A stretch of 64,000 nucleotides of DNA, taken from Stratiolaelaps scimitus. Taxonomy: Eukaryota; Arthropoda; Arachnida; Mesostigmata; Laelapidae. The DNA is taken from positions 9,548,001 to 9,612,000 of the forward strand of contig JABWDB010000008.1 of assembly GCA_019614645.1 (NCBI GenBank). The letters are read 5' to 3'. The position numbers were made by a program, and so were the translations under genes. Within the stretch, counting starts at the first letter, position 1. The number at the start of each line of letters is the position of its first letter. The notes under the pieces were generated by a model, which was not told the origin of the DNA, did not search any database, and saw only the letters and a list, made by a program, of their open reading frames with translations. Positions 49,755 through 60,867 of this stretch are shown here, piece after piece.

Positions 49755-50730
49755 ATGGCCTATGTGGTCTCTGCTCTGTCCGTTTTCTCCCTGCTAAACT
49801 GCATGTGCTCCGGGCAGGACCTAGCCCTCGACGAGTATAACTTGTGCCGTAAGTTTTGCCAGATTTGAATATCGACATGGAATCTCTCTCTCTCTCTCTT
49901 ATCGTTTTTGTAAAAGATGTTTGACCAAAATAGCGGCAAAACCTGCTAATGCATTTCAACCGATCGGTAGCAGTCTGCTAGAGCAACAGTGTAGCATTTT
50001 TGGCTAATTCTGAAACATACTTCCAGTGCTGTTTATTGTACAATGTAATGCATGAAACATTCACAATTTTCCAAGCGACTGTGTCTTCTGGGGTCTTCAA
50101 CTCTGTAGGGAATAGGTGAGCATATATTTTCAGTGGAAATAGTAGACCGGATGCAATTAACTATTGTTACATCTTCTATGCGTCTCGGTGCTTCGCGGAC
50201 TAGTGCTATCGGCTGAACAATTGAACACCTATTTCGAATGTGTCATGGTGAAAACGCCGACGAGCGCGGAGGTAAACCCTTAAAAACTTCTTATATAGTT
50301 GAGTTCACTCTTATTGGCATCTGCGTGAAGCCCAGTGCATGGATATACATACCCTACTGATATTCTTTAAATTATAGGGGCTCTCACGGTGACGGATCTC
50401 AAGTGAAATAATACATATGAAATAAGAGCATGCCCCTATAAGTATCTTAGGCACACTAAGTTCATAAGTAAAAACGTGTATACATATATATATATATATA
50501 TATCCATGAATACAAAGTGCGTGTACGTATTACAGTTTCGCGCTTCGATAAGTACCTTCACTGAAAAATTCCCTGGACTTCGAATGCCAGATATGGCCAT
50601 ATTGATCTGCAAAGCCTCTGGAGACGATGGCGAAATGGTGGTCAATCAGTTCCTGGAGTCATTCGAAGGAGACTTGCTCACGGAAGTTGTTGGCCTCATT
50701 GAGAAATGCCTACCACTGGCTTTATCATAG
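49755..50730 (+). CDS. unit C: small secreted four-cysteine protein
   Basis: Exons 49755-49848, 50204-50271 and 50536-50730, with the same phases as B and D and the shortest introns (355 and 264 nt). Borders: TGCC|GTAAGT, CGCGGACTAG, GCGGAG|GTAAAC, GTATTACAG. The product is 118 residues. The signal peptide starts MAYVVSALSVFSLLNCM and the mature chain probably begins at Q-D-L. Family landmarks are LALDEYNLC, TYFECVMVKT, KFPGLRMPDM, LICKASGDDGEMVVNQFL and LIEKCLPLA. From K-F-P-G-L to the D/E-S-F end, C and D share 26 of 33 residues, whereas their signal exons differ widely. Secreted; role unknown. AATAAA lies 15 nt after the stop. Confidence 0.82.
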
Positions 50731-50745
50731 CTATATTATAATTGC

Positions 50746-50751
50746 AATAAA
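50746..50751 (+). terminator. unit C poly(A) signal
   Basis: AATAAA, 15 nt after the TAG stop of unit C and about 25 bp before the retrotransposon fragment begins. Confidence 0.6.
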
Positions 50752-50775
50752 CAGCTAATCAGATTTGTCATCATA

Positions 50776-51475
50776 TCACATATACAAAACGAATTGCTAT
50801 GCTTCCACGCTTCGGAGTCGGAAAAATTCTAGTTGACTGGATCACTGATTTCCTTCGAAATAGAACCTTTCGAGTTCAAGTCAATGGACAGTATTCGGAA
50901 GAAACAAGCGTCACATCAGGTTGCCCTCAAGGAACGATTCCTGGGACCCTTAATGTATATAATGTATATAAACTCTCTTACATATGCTCTCCCTCCCTCT
51001 GTATCTGTTAAAGCCTATGCTGACGATATTAAAATATACGCCCCCGTAGATACGCCTCAGCAGAGATCGGTGCTACAAAAGGCACTAAACGATTTTTATG
51101 AATGGGCAGGGCAGCTAGATCTCATGCTTTCGATCGAGAAATGCGCCGTGCTGCATACTAACCAAAGGTACTCCATTGATAGCATAGAACTTAAATCACA
51201 AAAAGCTATTAGAGATCTAGGTATAATTACATCAACTAGTCTAAAATACTCTGAACGTACTGCAGACGTTGCTCTTAAAGCTAGTCAGCGAAGCAACTGG
51301 ATAATGCGTACGTTCACAATTGCCAATCCAAACCTATACGTACTACTGTTCAGAACCTACGTCGAACCTGTGATAACCTACGCTGGGCCGGTCTGGCACC
51401 CAGGTCTCAAGAAAGATCAGGATCTTAGTAAATATTGTTGATGTCCTTCAGCGCCTTAACGCCCTAGATAAAGTC
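50776..51475 (+). mobile_element. non-LTR retrotransposon fragment (reverse transcriptase, CR1/jockey-like), broken
   Basis: Seen: RT domain pieces in order. First a fingers/palm segment ending FLRNRTFRVQVNGQY, then SGCPQGTI, then GPLMYIMYINSL, the catalytic AYADDIKIYAP box, a long palm/thumb part with KASQRSNWIMRTF, and YVEPVITYAGPVWHP. An extra C near 50938-50942 puts the Y-A-D-D half in a different frame from the S-G-C-P-Q-G half. A second shift near 51435 continues as VLQRLNALD. The 5' part (endonuclease) and the 3' end are absent, so this is an internal dead fragment. Clade from memory: the Y-A-D-D and V-W-x-P style fits the CR1/jockey group. It lies between units C and D. Confidence 0.85.
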
Positions 51476-52118
51476 TTGCTTCAAAAAATGATGGTGAAAC
51501 AACCGATGATGGCGTGATGTGTACCAAATTAATCGCAGTACATGGTGCTGGATTTGTTTTTAATTCCCCACTGCTGAACTAATTTGGAGGCTTATGCCGA
51601 AGCAATACTAATTGGTGTTTCTTCGCTGTTAAATTCGCAGCTAATATTAAATATTTTGCCCGCAAGTTCGATGGCTGTCATGTTCGAACCTATGAATTTA
51701 TTCGACCCCGTGACCCCGTCTTATTAATTAAAAACTCGAAAAACTTTTTGAAGGGTGAAATTTGATCTGAAGAATTTAACAGACTGACGAAAATACTATA
51801 CTAATGAAGGTGATATACTAACGGGGGAGCTTGACGTGATACTAATCACTAATTAGAGATAATTAATATTTAGATTGAAGAGTACAAAAAGGCAATAGGG
51901 GGCTATTAAATAGTAAACAGTTAAATATTTCGCAAGCAAAATCGCATTTACCTTCTGAGCAGCGAGATATGTCATCCCTAAGCTCTATTGCTTGGAATGA
52001 ACTAATTCGCGTTTCTGTTGATCTTGGCTCCCTTTGATTGGCCGATGGACACGATTTCGGCCCACTCGAATTCACATCATCGATCTTGAAAGAGAGACTT
52101 AATAATCGCATGCGAAAA
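51476..52118. other. spacer between retrotransposon fragment and unit D
   Basis: AT-rich, no gene seen. Confidence 0.5.
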
Positions 52119-52131
52119 TGCGCATATATTA
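52119..52131 (+). promoter_or_regulatory. array promoter element, unit D (TATA box)
   Basis: TGCGCATATATTA, 140 bp upstream of the D start codon. Confidence 0.7.
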
Positions 52132-52258
52132 GCTAGAACATCGAAGGGCGGGAGAGCGACAGAAACATTTGAGTAGCCTCTCAAGCAGCACCATTCATTC
52201 AACTCGAATACATAGAGCTGTGACGGGCCAGCTTCGGTGCGCCGTCATCAGCGATGAA

Positions 52259-53764
52259 ATGCTGCACTTTCGGCTCCCTGTTTTGTTTCTGCTAGCGGTG
52301 TTACATTGCAGCATATGCCAAGGACAAGAGATCGCCCTCGATGATTACAACGCTTGCCGTAAGTAAACAAAATTAGTATGAGGTGGTGGTGGTACTTAGA
52401 AAAGTGGTGCCACAGTTCCATTTGTACATTTGTGTCTGTCTTGTTGGCCAAACATTATCCCATAGATGTGAACCCCCTGTGAAGCTTGTACACCAGGGAA
52501 AGCCTTTGTAGCGTACCCTGCAAGGGAAGGCTTCGCGTTCAATAAGTGAAGGATCAACGAAGGGTCGGATCATCATCGAAGAATCCGAGTCACAAAACGA
52601 CGACTTTTATTGACCCGATGTTTATTTGACGTGCTTTGCAATTGGTGCAAACGGTATCGGATAAAGGAGTGCCCCAGTAAGACTAGCTAAGATAACCACG
52701 ATACCCAAATACCTTCCTTAGCAATTGTAATAATGGGTATGAGTGTGTCATATAATATTTCGATTTTCATGACTAACTTGTAAAATTCGCTCAGCTAATT
52801 GCCCCGCATTGTGTACAAAAGCTGCGGTGTGCGCATACACTAATGTGTTATATTTTTGTACATTGTCTATTAGTACTGTCAGAGGTTCAATTGGAATTTT
52901 ACTTCGACTGTGTCATGGTCCAGACGCCTCTAAGTCCAGAGGTGAGACTCACCGATCTTCTGTCTATCACTGCCTAACTGTTTAAGAAAAATAATAGTAT
53001 ATTTATTCTAAGAGGTTTCGACGTTGGAATGAGTATCACTTGAACACTTCAAATGAAATACAACTTAACAGTGGATTCGAAATGTTCTATGGAAAGTCTC
53101 AAAAAAAGGCCAAAACAATGTCGCGATGTTCCCTCGTGAGGCATTACCCATTACACTCACAGTTTTACTTAGCGCAGGTGTGAAACAGTTCCGCGATCAA
53201 ACGCATGCCCTTCATGGCCCTTCGACAGAATCAGGATATGCGCATGTGTATTATATGTATAATACATAGCTTGTGGCAATATATGTGTTATCCTGCTTGG
53301 GCTGCTAATAAGTAAAGTAAAGTGAAGATTTAATTGGTTTATTAAAGCTTAATTGGTTTAGGAGCTGCAATTCCGCAGTGCTTAAGCTCATAAGAAGTAA
53401 CCAGATATGTGTAGGGGCTTGATAAGCACTGATAGCAACCATTGATCGAGAGAACATCCGGCTTTAATTAATCGGTTTTCGTCTGTCCAACCAATCCTGT
53501 TGTAGTGGTATATCACGATGTTGAAGCTAACGTAATGTAACGACGTTGTGTGACACGTTTCAGCTGCAAGAAGAAATGGCTGCCTTAATGACGAAATTTC
53601 CCGGATTAAAGATGCACGAAATGGCCATACTGATCTGTAAAGCAACCGGCGATGACGGCGAATTGATCGTTAATCAGTTTCTAGACAGCTTCAACGAGAA
53701 AGGTTTGCGCGCCGAAGCGGTCAGCCTCATTGAGAAGTGCCTACCACTATCCAAGGCAATATAG
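52259..53764 (+). CDS. unit D: small secreted four-cysteine protein
   Basis: Exons 52259-52358, 52874-52941 and 53564-53764, with borders TGCC|GTAAGT, GTCTATTAG, CCAGAG|GTGAGA and ACGTTTCAG. Phases are 1 and 0. The product is 122 residues. A clear signal peptide starts MLHFRLPVLFLLAVLHCSIC, with likely cleavage before Q-E-I, leaving about 100 mature residues. Landmarks: ALDDYNAC, FYFDCVMVQT followed by P-L-S-P-E, KFPGLKMHEM, LICKATGDDGELIVNQFL and LIEKCLPL. Spacing of the four mature Cys is C-x12-C-x34-C-x33-C. ATG at 52259 is the first in frame. An overlapping ATG at 52254 is in another frame. No close AATAAA was seen. Function unknown; see findings for a microplusin-like hypothesis. Confidence 0.82.
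53308..53385. repeat. dispersed repeat copy in unit D intron 2
   Basis: GTAAAGTAAAG and AATTGGTTTATTAAAG, followed by AATTGGTTTAGGAGCTGC, resembling 27287-27325. The TTGGTTTA motif is itself duplicated here. Probably a transposon end. Confidence 0.4.
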
Positions 53765-54381
53765 TTTTCCTACCGTGGAAGTATCGTCACCCACGAAACA
53801 TGTCGTTTCAAGGGTAAATTTGAACTTGATTAATCTAAATTGCGTACTTACATATATTTCCACGCATAATTTATGTGATTCCGCCATCCGATCCGGTCGT
53901 GTTGGCTTGTATTCGAAGCTAAGTAACCTGCATACGGGACCTTATCTGTATGGAGCATTCAGCTACAGCGATGTTGCTATCGATTCGTCCGACATTGGCT
54001 AAATAGCGTAAGGAAATATCAACATGTTAAAGAAGGAATACGCTTTTCTAACTTATGCTCACCTATTTTATAGATGACTATATCATCTCGTAAGCTTCTT
54101 CACCTTAGGGTTAATTTTTCCACCGATTTTTACAATGAGTATAGACGCTATAAAAAGAGGAGTCCTCCCTTATGCAATTACGCGACCTTTGCGTCGATAA
54201 CTTACGTTATGAACCAGTGAACAGCTTCGGTAGCCAGGTTATCAAAGGTAGATAGATGGACGGTAGATAGATCAGGTTTATACAAGTGCTCCGAACCGTA
54301 TTTGTTCAACTCTGCTCACGGTCAGCCTCCCTTGTTGAATGAATAGGTGATTGTCGCAATATTTTATATATATATATGTAT

Positions 54382-54681
54382 TCATTTTCGCATCTTCATT
54401 GGATAAGGATATACGAGCCCATATATATATATATATATACGTTCGGTTTCCCGATAACAACCATCCGGATTGGCTAACTCGTTAGAGCCAGCGAAGCCCT
54501 TTGGAGACCAAGTCTGTACTTGCTGCTGCTGTTCCTCGCCGTCGAAGTTGTGGACTTTTATTTGCTTAATAAATAGACCGTAAAGGCTATTGAGAACGTT
54601 CAAAATCATTTCATGAAGCGAGCTCCTAAGGGCTGCAACAATAAGGAAGCTCGTGATGCCATTCCAAACATTAGTGATCAT
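54382..54681 (-). CDS. candidate small ORF, protein-like
   Basis: Seen: a genuine ATG at 54679-54681 with a good context (CAAAATGA) opens 99 codons on the - strand. The first 80 or so are unique, non-repetitive sequence: MITNVWNGITSFLIVAALRS (a hydrophobic helix), LNSLYGLFIKQIKVHNFDG, a Q-Q-Q-Q run and KGFAGSNELANPDGC. The end runs through a TA repeat (about 54420-54440) and is probably not coding, so a splice site or stop may have been lost. Function unknown. Confidence 0.3.
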   Translation of the reverse strand: MITNVWNGITSFLIVAALRSSLHEMILNVLNSLYGLFIKQIKVHNFDGEEQQQQVQTWSPKGFAGSNELANPDGCYRETERIYIYIYGLVYPYPMKMRK

Positions 54682-54915
54682 TTTGGCATCACGGATTCAC
54701 GAATATTTAATGAAGTTTTGATGATATGTGAGTTTTTGTGAGCTAATCTATTACCATACACATAGCGAATGTCATGATGTATAATAAGATAGGTATATAG
54801 TAAGTGTAAAATAATAAACAAAATGCAAACCATTCGCATTTGTTCAATACCCTAAGGAAATAGGTGCTTTTGACTTTGCATGCCAAAAAATGAATCCCAC
54901 CCGTTGTGCTTTGGG

Positions 54916-55193
54916 TTATATAAAAGAAAGCATACATAAAACATGATCAGAGCCTGCATTAACCAAAAGACACTGATCGGCTAATTGCAATACACAAAGC
55001 ATGACCAGATATGACGTGAACCCCAACGAAACAAGAGACCAGACATTGGCCTGAATGAACACCGATACAGGCTCAGGACTCGAAGAGGCTTTAGTCAATC
55101 ATGCAACCCTCAGGAACCGCATGAGGTTGATGAATTCGACGTCTTCGAACCCACTGGGAAAGTGGCCATTTGCACATTGTTCCCCTGTGCATT
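54916..55193 (-). pseudogene. degraded membrane-protein fragment, possibly chemoreceptor-like
   Basis: On the - strand one frame reads FEDVEFINLMRFLRVA then stop (55099). One base shifted, the next frame continues as SSSPEPVSVFIQANVW and SLVSLGFTSYLVMLCVLQ to TAA at 54916. The two parts read like one protein with a frameshift. The last part has the S/T-Y-L-V-x-L-x-x-L-Q flavour of the final membrane helix of arthropod gustatory receptors. This resemblance is from memory and weak. Confidence 0.2.
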
Positions 55194-55207
55194 CTTAGTA
55201 ATAAAAG

Positions 55208-58200
55208 TTCGTCACATCCTATATATTCATACGTGATACATACATGAATCACCTATTGGTATCACAACCACATAAAATGGTAAAACCTTCGACTTCGACA
55301 AAACCAGATAGAAGTTCATTTTGCTTGTTGACGCTTCGTCGCCCCAATTTCCGGAAACAGACCATAGCACGCTAGCCCACCATTGTACTAAGTAAAAAGC
55401 TTAAAATACAAATTAATCGGGTTTATTATGCGCACCGACTTCCCGACATCTAAATGAAAGATAGAAGTTCGTTGTCTAGTAGCAGACAGCCGGTATGTTT
55501 ATTCAATGTAACTCACCCCCAAAAGTAACGCGCCTTTACTGGAAGCGTATGACCTCTACCCTAAGTTCCTACTTGTATATTTATATAAATTAGATTATTA
55601 TGATGATGGTGATAATGATTAGTATTACCACTGTTATTATTATTATTATTATTTTCTCTAACTTCACTATGTATTTATTGAAGTACTGGCAGTGGGGACT
55701 TCAGATTTTAGATAATTTTCCCAAAGAAATCCAGGAGGAACGGCTTGCACCTCGCCTACCCTGCAATCCGAAAGCATAGTGATCCAGCAGCAGATATGCA
55801 AACCAGAATGTAATCTTGTGGTCAAGCTTTATTAGCATGGCTTGATTAATTTACGGACTTGCAGTTTCAGAAAGAAATCCTCATAAATAGTCAGCTCACT
55901 GTGAGCAGACTAACGACCATGATGCCGCAATTCTATACATATTGCAAAGTAACTCTATACATATTCTTTAACGTTATCTACAGTAATTATATACGTATTT
56001 GACATTATATGTACATCCAATGCCGGAGAGCGTAGTGGCATCCCTGTAATTAATTAATAGCTTCGTTAGTAGTTTTCTCTTTGCTCCCTTTACTCTAACG
56101 AGCTTTGGGCGCGAGGTTCGTTCCGCCTGTTAAATCTATTTTGTCTGATCGGGTCCTATACGTAGACACATTGGTCCTATCTGTTGATTAGCGTGTGTCT
56201 AGCAATAACATGTATTTAGGTGTCTGTATATACGGATTCTATCCGACACTTGTATTAACAGACCACGCTGATAAGAAGCCAATGCCAACAAACAATACGA
56301 CAAGTTGTCAGTGACCCTTTCGTTCACCGGCGCAGCAGCCTTCGAGTCTCGAAGATAAGCCAGCTTTCCTCGGCGCCGCTGCTGTCACCCATCGTCACCG
56401 TCTCAACGTCTGTCTGAGACTCAGCATCCGCCTCTGCGCTAGCAACAATAGAAATCAACAAAGCGCACAGAGGATAAAACCTCTGAGGTTCCTTTCATCG
56501 TTTACGTCGCCCGCCTTACGCCGCCATCGCCGGAGCGGTGGTCGGCCGGTGTCAACCCGAGAGGAAGGAGTAACGACGAGTTAGTCCCGGGTCAATAGCA
56601 AGCCGCCAATGTGATACGTGGACTATGATGATGCGATAGCGAGTGCCGACTTCCGCTATCACTTCCGCGTGTCACTACGCAAACAATGCCGTCGGCCGCC
56701 GTATCCACTCTGGGACCTTCCCCGCTAGCCCTATATGACTCAACTTGATCTGTTGTGCGGCCCCGACAACACCCTATCGGTCGGCTTTCCCGAATCGCCC
56801 AGTGCTATTACGCCTGGTGTTCGTTGCCATTTTTGGCGTTTGGCCACCAAACCGACGGACGGACGGACGAGCCAACGTGGAAAGCCAAAGTGTCCTTTTC
56901 GTCGCAGACACTGCTTGTGAGCTCTGGCTGGCCCGTTGGAGCTACTGCAGCCAGCAAGCTGAGAGACTTCCACCATATATATATATATATATGTGCGATG
57001 GCAAAACAATGAACCGTTGACGCTTATCTTATCTCGAAGGGACTACATAAAAGCGACAGCCGGGCTAACGTGTTTGGCAATGGAAGCCGAACGAGAACTT
57101 GGGGAACATGAGGAAGGAGGCAGGGAAAAAACCTGGGAAAATCGGTTATTCCCAGCTGCAACCCCACCCCCGCGCCAGCACTGTGCTCCCCTCTGCGCCA
57201 CCGCGAGCCGGGACCTTACCCGTTATCCAGTTCCCATCCAACAGTGCAGCTCGGAAAGCGACGAGAGATGAGCGGCCGAAGTGGGAATCGCTTGGCATTA
57301 CGGGGCGTGCTTGCGAATGAAGGTTATTCGAATGGAAACAACGATTGTTCGGTGGTGGCGACGTTAACGGATAGTGTGCGGTTCTTTTCGCTTTTACGTA
57401 TTCCAGCTTTGGACGCGACCTCCACCCGGAACACGATCGAGGTTTATGGATGGGGCTGGATTGTCGAAGAGTACTCAGTTGGTAATGATTAAAGAAATAC
57501 GCTTGGGTAAACTTAGGTTCGAGCTAATACTATTTTTTTTCCATTTCATTTTGCTCTTTCGTATTACGCCAATCGCGTGAGTGGGAAGCCAGATAGATGT
57601 CGATTTGAGCACCTTTGCAGATGAACGGCTGAGGGCTGTTTCATTATAAAAAGTAATGCTTTCTATGTTGTGCGTCTGACTGCAGTGATTTGCAGGGCTT
57701 CTATGAGCGTCACGCATTATCGTACTGCTCTTGCAACGGAGCGAAGTGTGAAACCTGTTACGGGTCGCGCTTCTTTAGCAAGAAAAAGGGGTAATGAAGA
57801 TGTTGAGTGCAGCGAAAACCGGATATCAACAATTCGTCAGCCTTTAGCCTCTAACTAGTACTGGTAAGTAACCGAATTCTCTTGAAGCTGTCTTGTATAG
57901 TACATTGGATTTGCCGCGCATTAGATAGCTCGTTAGACAATCCTGGCATATAGTCTCTGTAGAATTCGTCTGCGTGCAAATATCTCATACTATTGATATC
58001 TCACAAATAATTAAAATGTTACTATTCCTTATCATGCATTTTCATCAAGGCACGTCACTGACTGACGGACGGTCACCTTTCGTAAGCAACTTTCGAGCAG
58101 GAAGCAAGCTGTCACATGGGGGTCAGGGGGCGCTCTCCCAGTAGGTAATTTTAGTCGGCGGCGGCCAACTTGCCCTTACTCGCTCCGGAGGCTCGAAAGT

Positions 58201-59791
58201 ATGATATGTAATGTATGCGCATAACCTCGCCAGCAGCGCTTTTCCTCTCGGCGGAGATCTCCTTCGTTCGTTCGTTCGTCGGAAAGAGAGAGAGAGATGG
58301 TCCATGGCCACCGTTTCGCCGTGGCTTGCCTCTTAGACGGCTATTGCACGGGTCGCTCTCACTGACTCTAATGTGCCGTATCAAATACAGTGCGCGAAAA
58401 CCGCAAGTGGCCTCACTCTGCCAGCTGTTTCGTCACTCTGCCGTCACGACGCTGTGGGATGAGGTGGTCGGAGGCGTACGGGGTTTACAAACTGAACTCT
58501 GTGTTCGCAGGATGGTGAGATATAATGGAAAATGACAAATTTCCATTGAGTGTTGTTTATGGTAGTACTTACGCGGTACGGAAAACCCTCGGCGCAATCA
58601 GATACTTGAAACGGGAATTATCGATTTTCAAAGGAAACTGCTTTATTCGTTTGAGGGCGTTGACTTCAAATGGAGTACTCATCACAGGAAGTTTCATTTA
58701 AATGCTAGCATCAGAGATTAACTGCCGAATGACAAACATTATAAAACATAAAAAACATTTTCATCCATGCTTATACTTAGGCGAAAATACTGAATGGATT
58801 GGTGGTAGGATTACTTAATTACGTAAGTTACGTTGTTATGTTTTGTGTATACGCCCTATCAAAATGACACGGAAATTCTCCACGGTACGTTTATTCTTCC
58901 TACTAACAACTATTTCAAGCCATCGAACAAAGCTGTAGACGAATATAAAAAAAACTCTACAGGTTAAAGGTAAATTTATGTGAGAGCAGCGATACTGTTT
59001 CCTTCGCTTTCCAATCATATGATGCATGCTGTTCGAAAAAGCAGTTGTAAGCAATGCCGATTGGAAATAAGCCTTAAGGCGTGGGCTCAAGCAAAATGTA
59101 AAGATAGCTAAGCTGTTCGCATGTGCATCCCTGCCCAAATACCCGGTGGTATCAGAGCGGTTTGATGTGTGTGTACTCTAGACTAGAATCCAACTGCAGA
59201 AGAACTGGGGACGTTTGCTGAATCGGGAAACCTCCCTTCGCATTGAGGCCCTCAGATTTCTATAGTGTGCGTGTGTGTGCATGTGTGTTTGTCAGTTCGG
59301 AGGTTTAAGGAGGTGCAAAGATGTCCAAGGGTAGGGACTAGCGCCGGGCTAAATCCCTTGGGAATCGACAGAGAAGACTTCGACAATGAATGTGAACCCC
59401 AGCCTGATCCTGGGATTCGGTGTTAAACTCCCACATTCGAACGTATCACGAATACAAAGGAAAAACATTATCCATTGACAAAATGCACTAAAACCCCTAC
59501 TTTTTTTTTATCGTATAAATACCTCAACGGGAAAGCTTCAACGGGGACAGGCAAGGCTATAACACTTAGGTGAGAACTCCGGTACTGAAAACTACAGCTC
59601 GTTGAGCGACCTTCCATCTTTTACGCTCTGCTTAAATTGGAGCTAATCGGGATCACTACCACTGAAAGGAGATGAGAATCGGGAAGTGTCGAGGAATGAG
59701 TCCCCCTTATAGCGAGCCGCCATTGCCACAGCCCGGCGTATCCGAGGGGGGCTTCCCCTTCACGTTACCATCGCCTCTTGTAACAGCTCCT
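55208..59791. other. no confident gene
   Basis: AT-rich to 56.2 kb, then GC-richer. A 74-codon + frame with ATG at 57270 (MSGRSGNRLALRGVLAN, ending at 57492) and a 63-codon one from 57081 have protein-like composition but no other support. AT repeat at 56974-56992. 59.2-59.45 kb contains TG-rich and transposon-like sequence. Confidence 0.4.
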
Positions 59792-60041
59792 CTAGGACCC
59801 GTTGGCTCCAGGACCAGCTAGTGAGCTTGTGGGCCTTCTCGAACCCCTCAACAGCCTCGAATCGGCCGGCCGACGGGGCGAGCGCAGCCGAGCCTCGTCT
59901 CGTTGCCGACTACGCCGCAGTCCAAGCTGCCACATTGGTTCGTCCGTTTGCACGGAAGCGTTCGTCCACATCGACGCTGCCGTGGCAGCAGCCGCAGCGA
60001 CGTCGGCAGCATCGTCCCAGTGCGTTAGCATGGCCTCTGGC
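59792..60041 (-). CDS. candidate terminal exon, Ala/Arg-rich
   Basis: Seen: after a fair acceptor (GCGCCCCAACCAG) a - strand frame reads PEAMLTHWDDAADVAAAAAT, then SMWTNASVQTDEPMWQLGL, then an Arg/Ser/Pro-rich tail ending PGANGS and TAG at 59792. It also has its own ATG. The middle (N-A-S-V-Q-T-D-E-P) looks like true protein sequence. The overlapping + frames are equally long, so strand is uncertain. It could be the end of the gene containing the exon at 60868-60992. Confidence 0.28.
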
Positions 60042-60663
60042 CTGGTTGGGGCGCGCCTGAGCTGGTGGCTACGGCATTGCCTTGCTTGTCGGGTGTAACT
60101 CACTGTCGATGGCCTCCAGGGAACCATAACCGAGAGAAGAAGCGGACTGAAAGCCTGCGAGAACGGAGATCCTTGGACCAGATTAATGGACTTCTCTTTT
60201 CGCGTTGCCGTTCCACTTCTACTACTGCTTCTACCACCACCGCTACTGCCGGGCTAGGGAGAGTGGCCTCTATTGCGGCCCCTTTTGCCTTGGTGCTCTC
60301 TAGCCGGGCCTTCGCTCTCGGTCCGACCACTTGCACCGCAGTTTCTCGCCCTTGTTGGAAGCAGGGGCCGCAGCCACTGCTGCTCCTGCTACTGCCACTA
60401 CAGGCAAACTGTCTATACAGCTCATGCCTGAGCAGAAGAGAAAAAAGGAGAAAAGGGCTAGAGAGAGGTCGCTAGGCTCGACCGATGGCCCTTTTCTTAC
60501 GCGGAACCCTTGCGCTGTAGATGCCTGACGGGCGGATGCATTGTGGCCTCCATGGCCCCGAGGGCGAACTGTGCTGTGGTGTGCCATGGTGTTGAGCTTG
60601 CTCACGCATGCAACAGAAAACAAGTGCGTGTTGTTCATCTCATGGCGGTATATGAACGGACAT

Positions 60664-60735
60664 GGGCTGGTGGATAACACGCTTTTGTTATGGCGGCGGC
60701 TTTTGCCGCTGTGGGCTTGGGCTGGTGGATAACAC
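60664..60735. repeat. direct duplication, 55-bp period
   Basis: GGGCTGGTGGATAACAC occurs identically at 60664-60680 and 60719-60735. Confidence 0.85.
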
Positions 60736-60867
60736 TTGCATGCCTTACATGTGCTATACATACGTACACATACACGTACTCACGTAACAGTTGTTGTGTA
60801 CACAATAGGAGCCGTAATAATGCCCATAAAGAAAGGTGGACCTTAACCGTGACCGTAACTCACTTAC

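Noticed and set aside
57800..57870. GTAAGT donor on the + strand near 57866
   Set aside because: All three frames have stops immediately before it.
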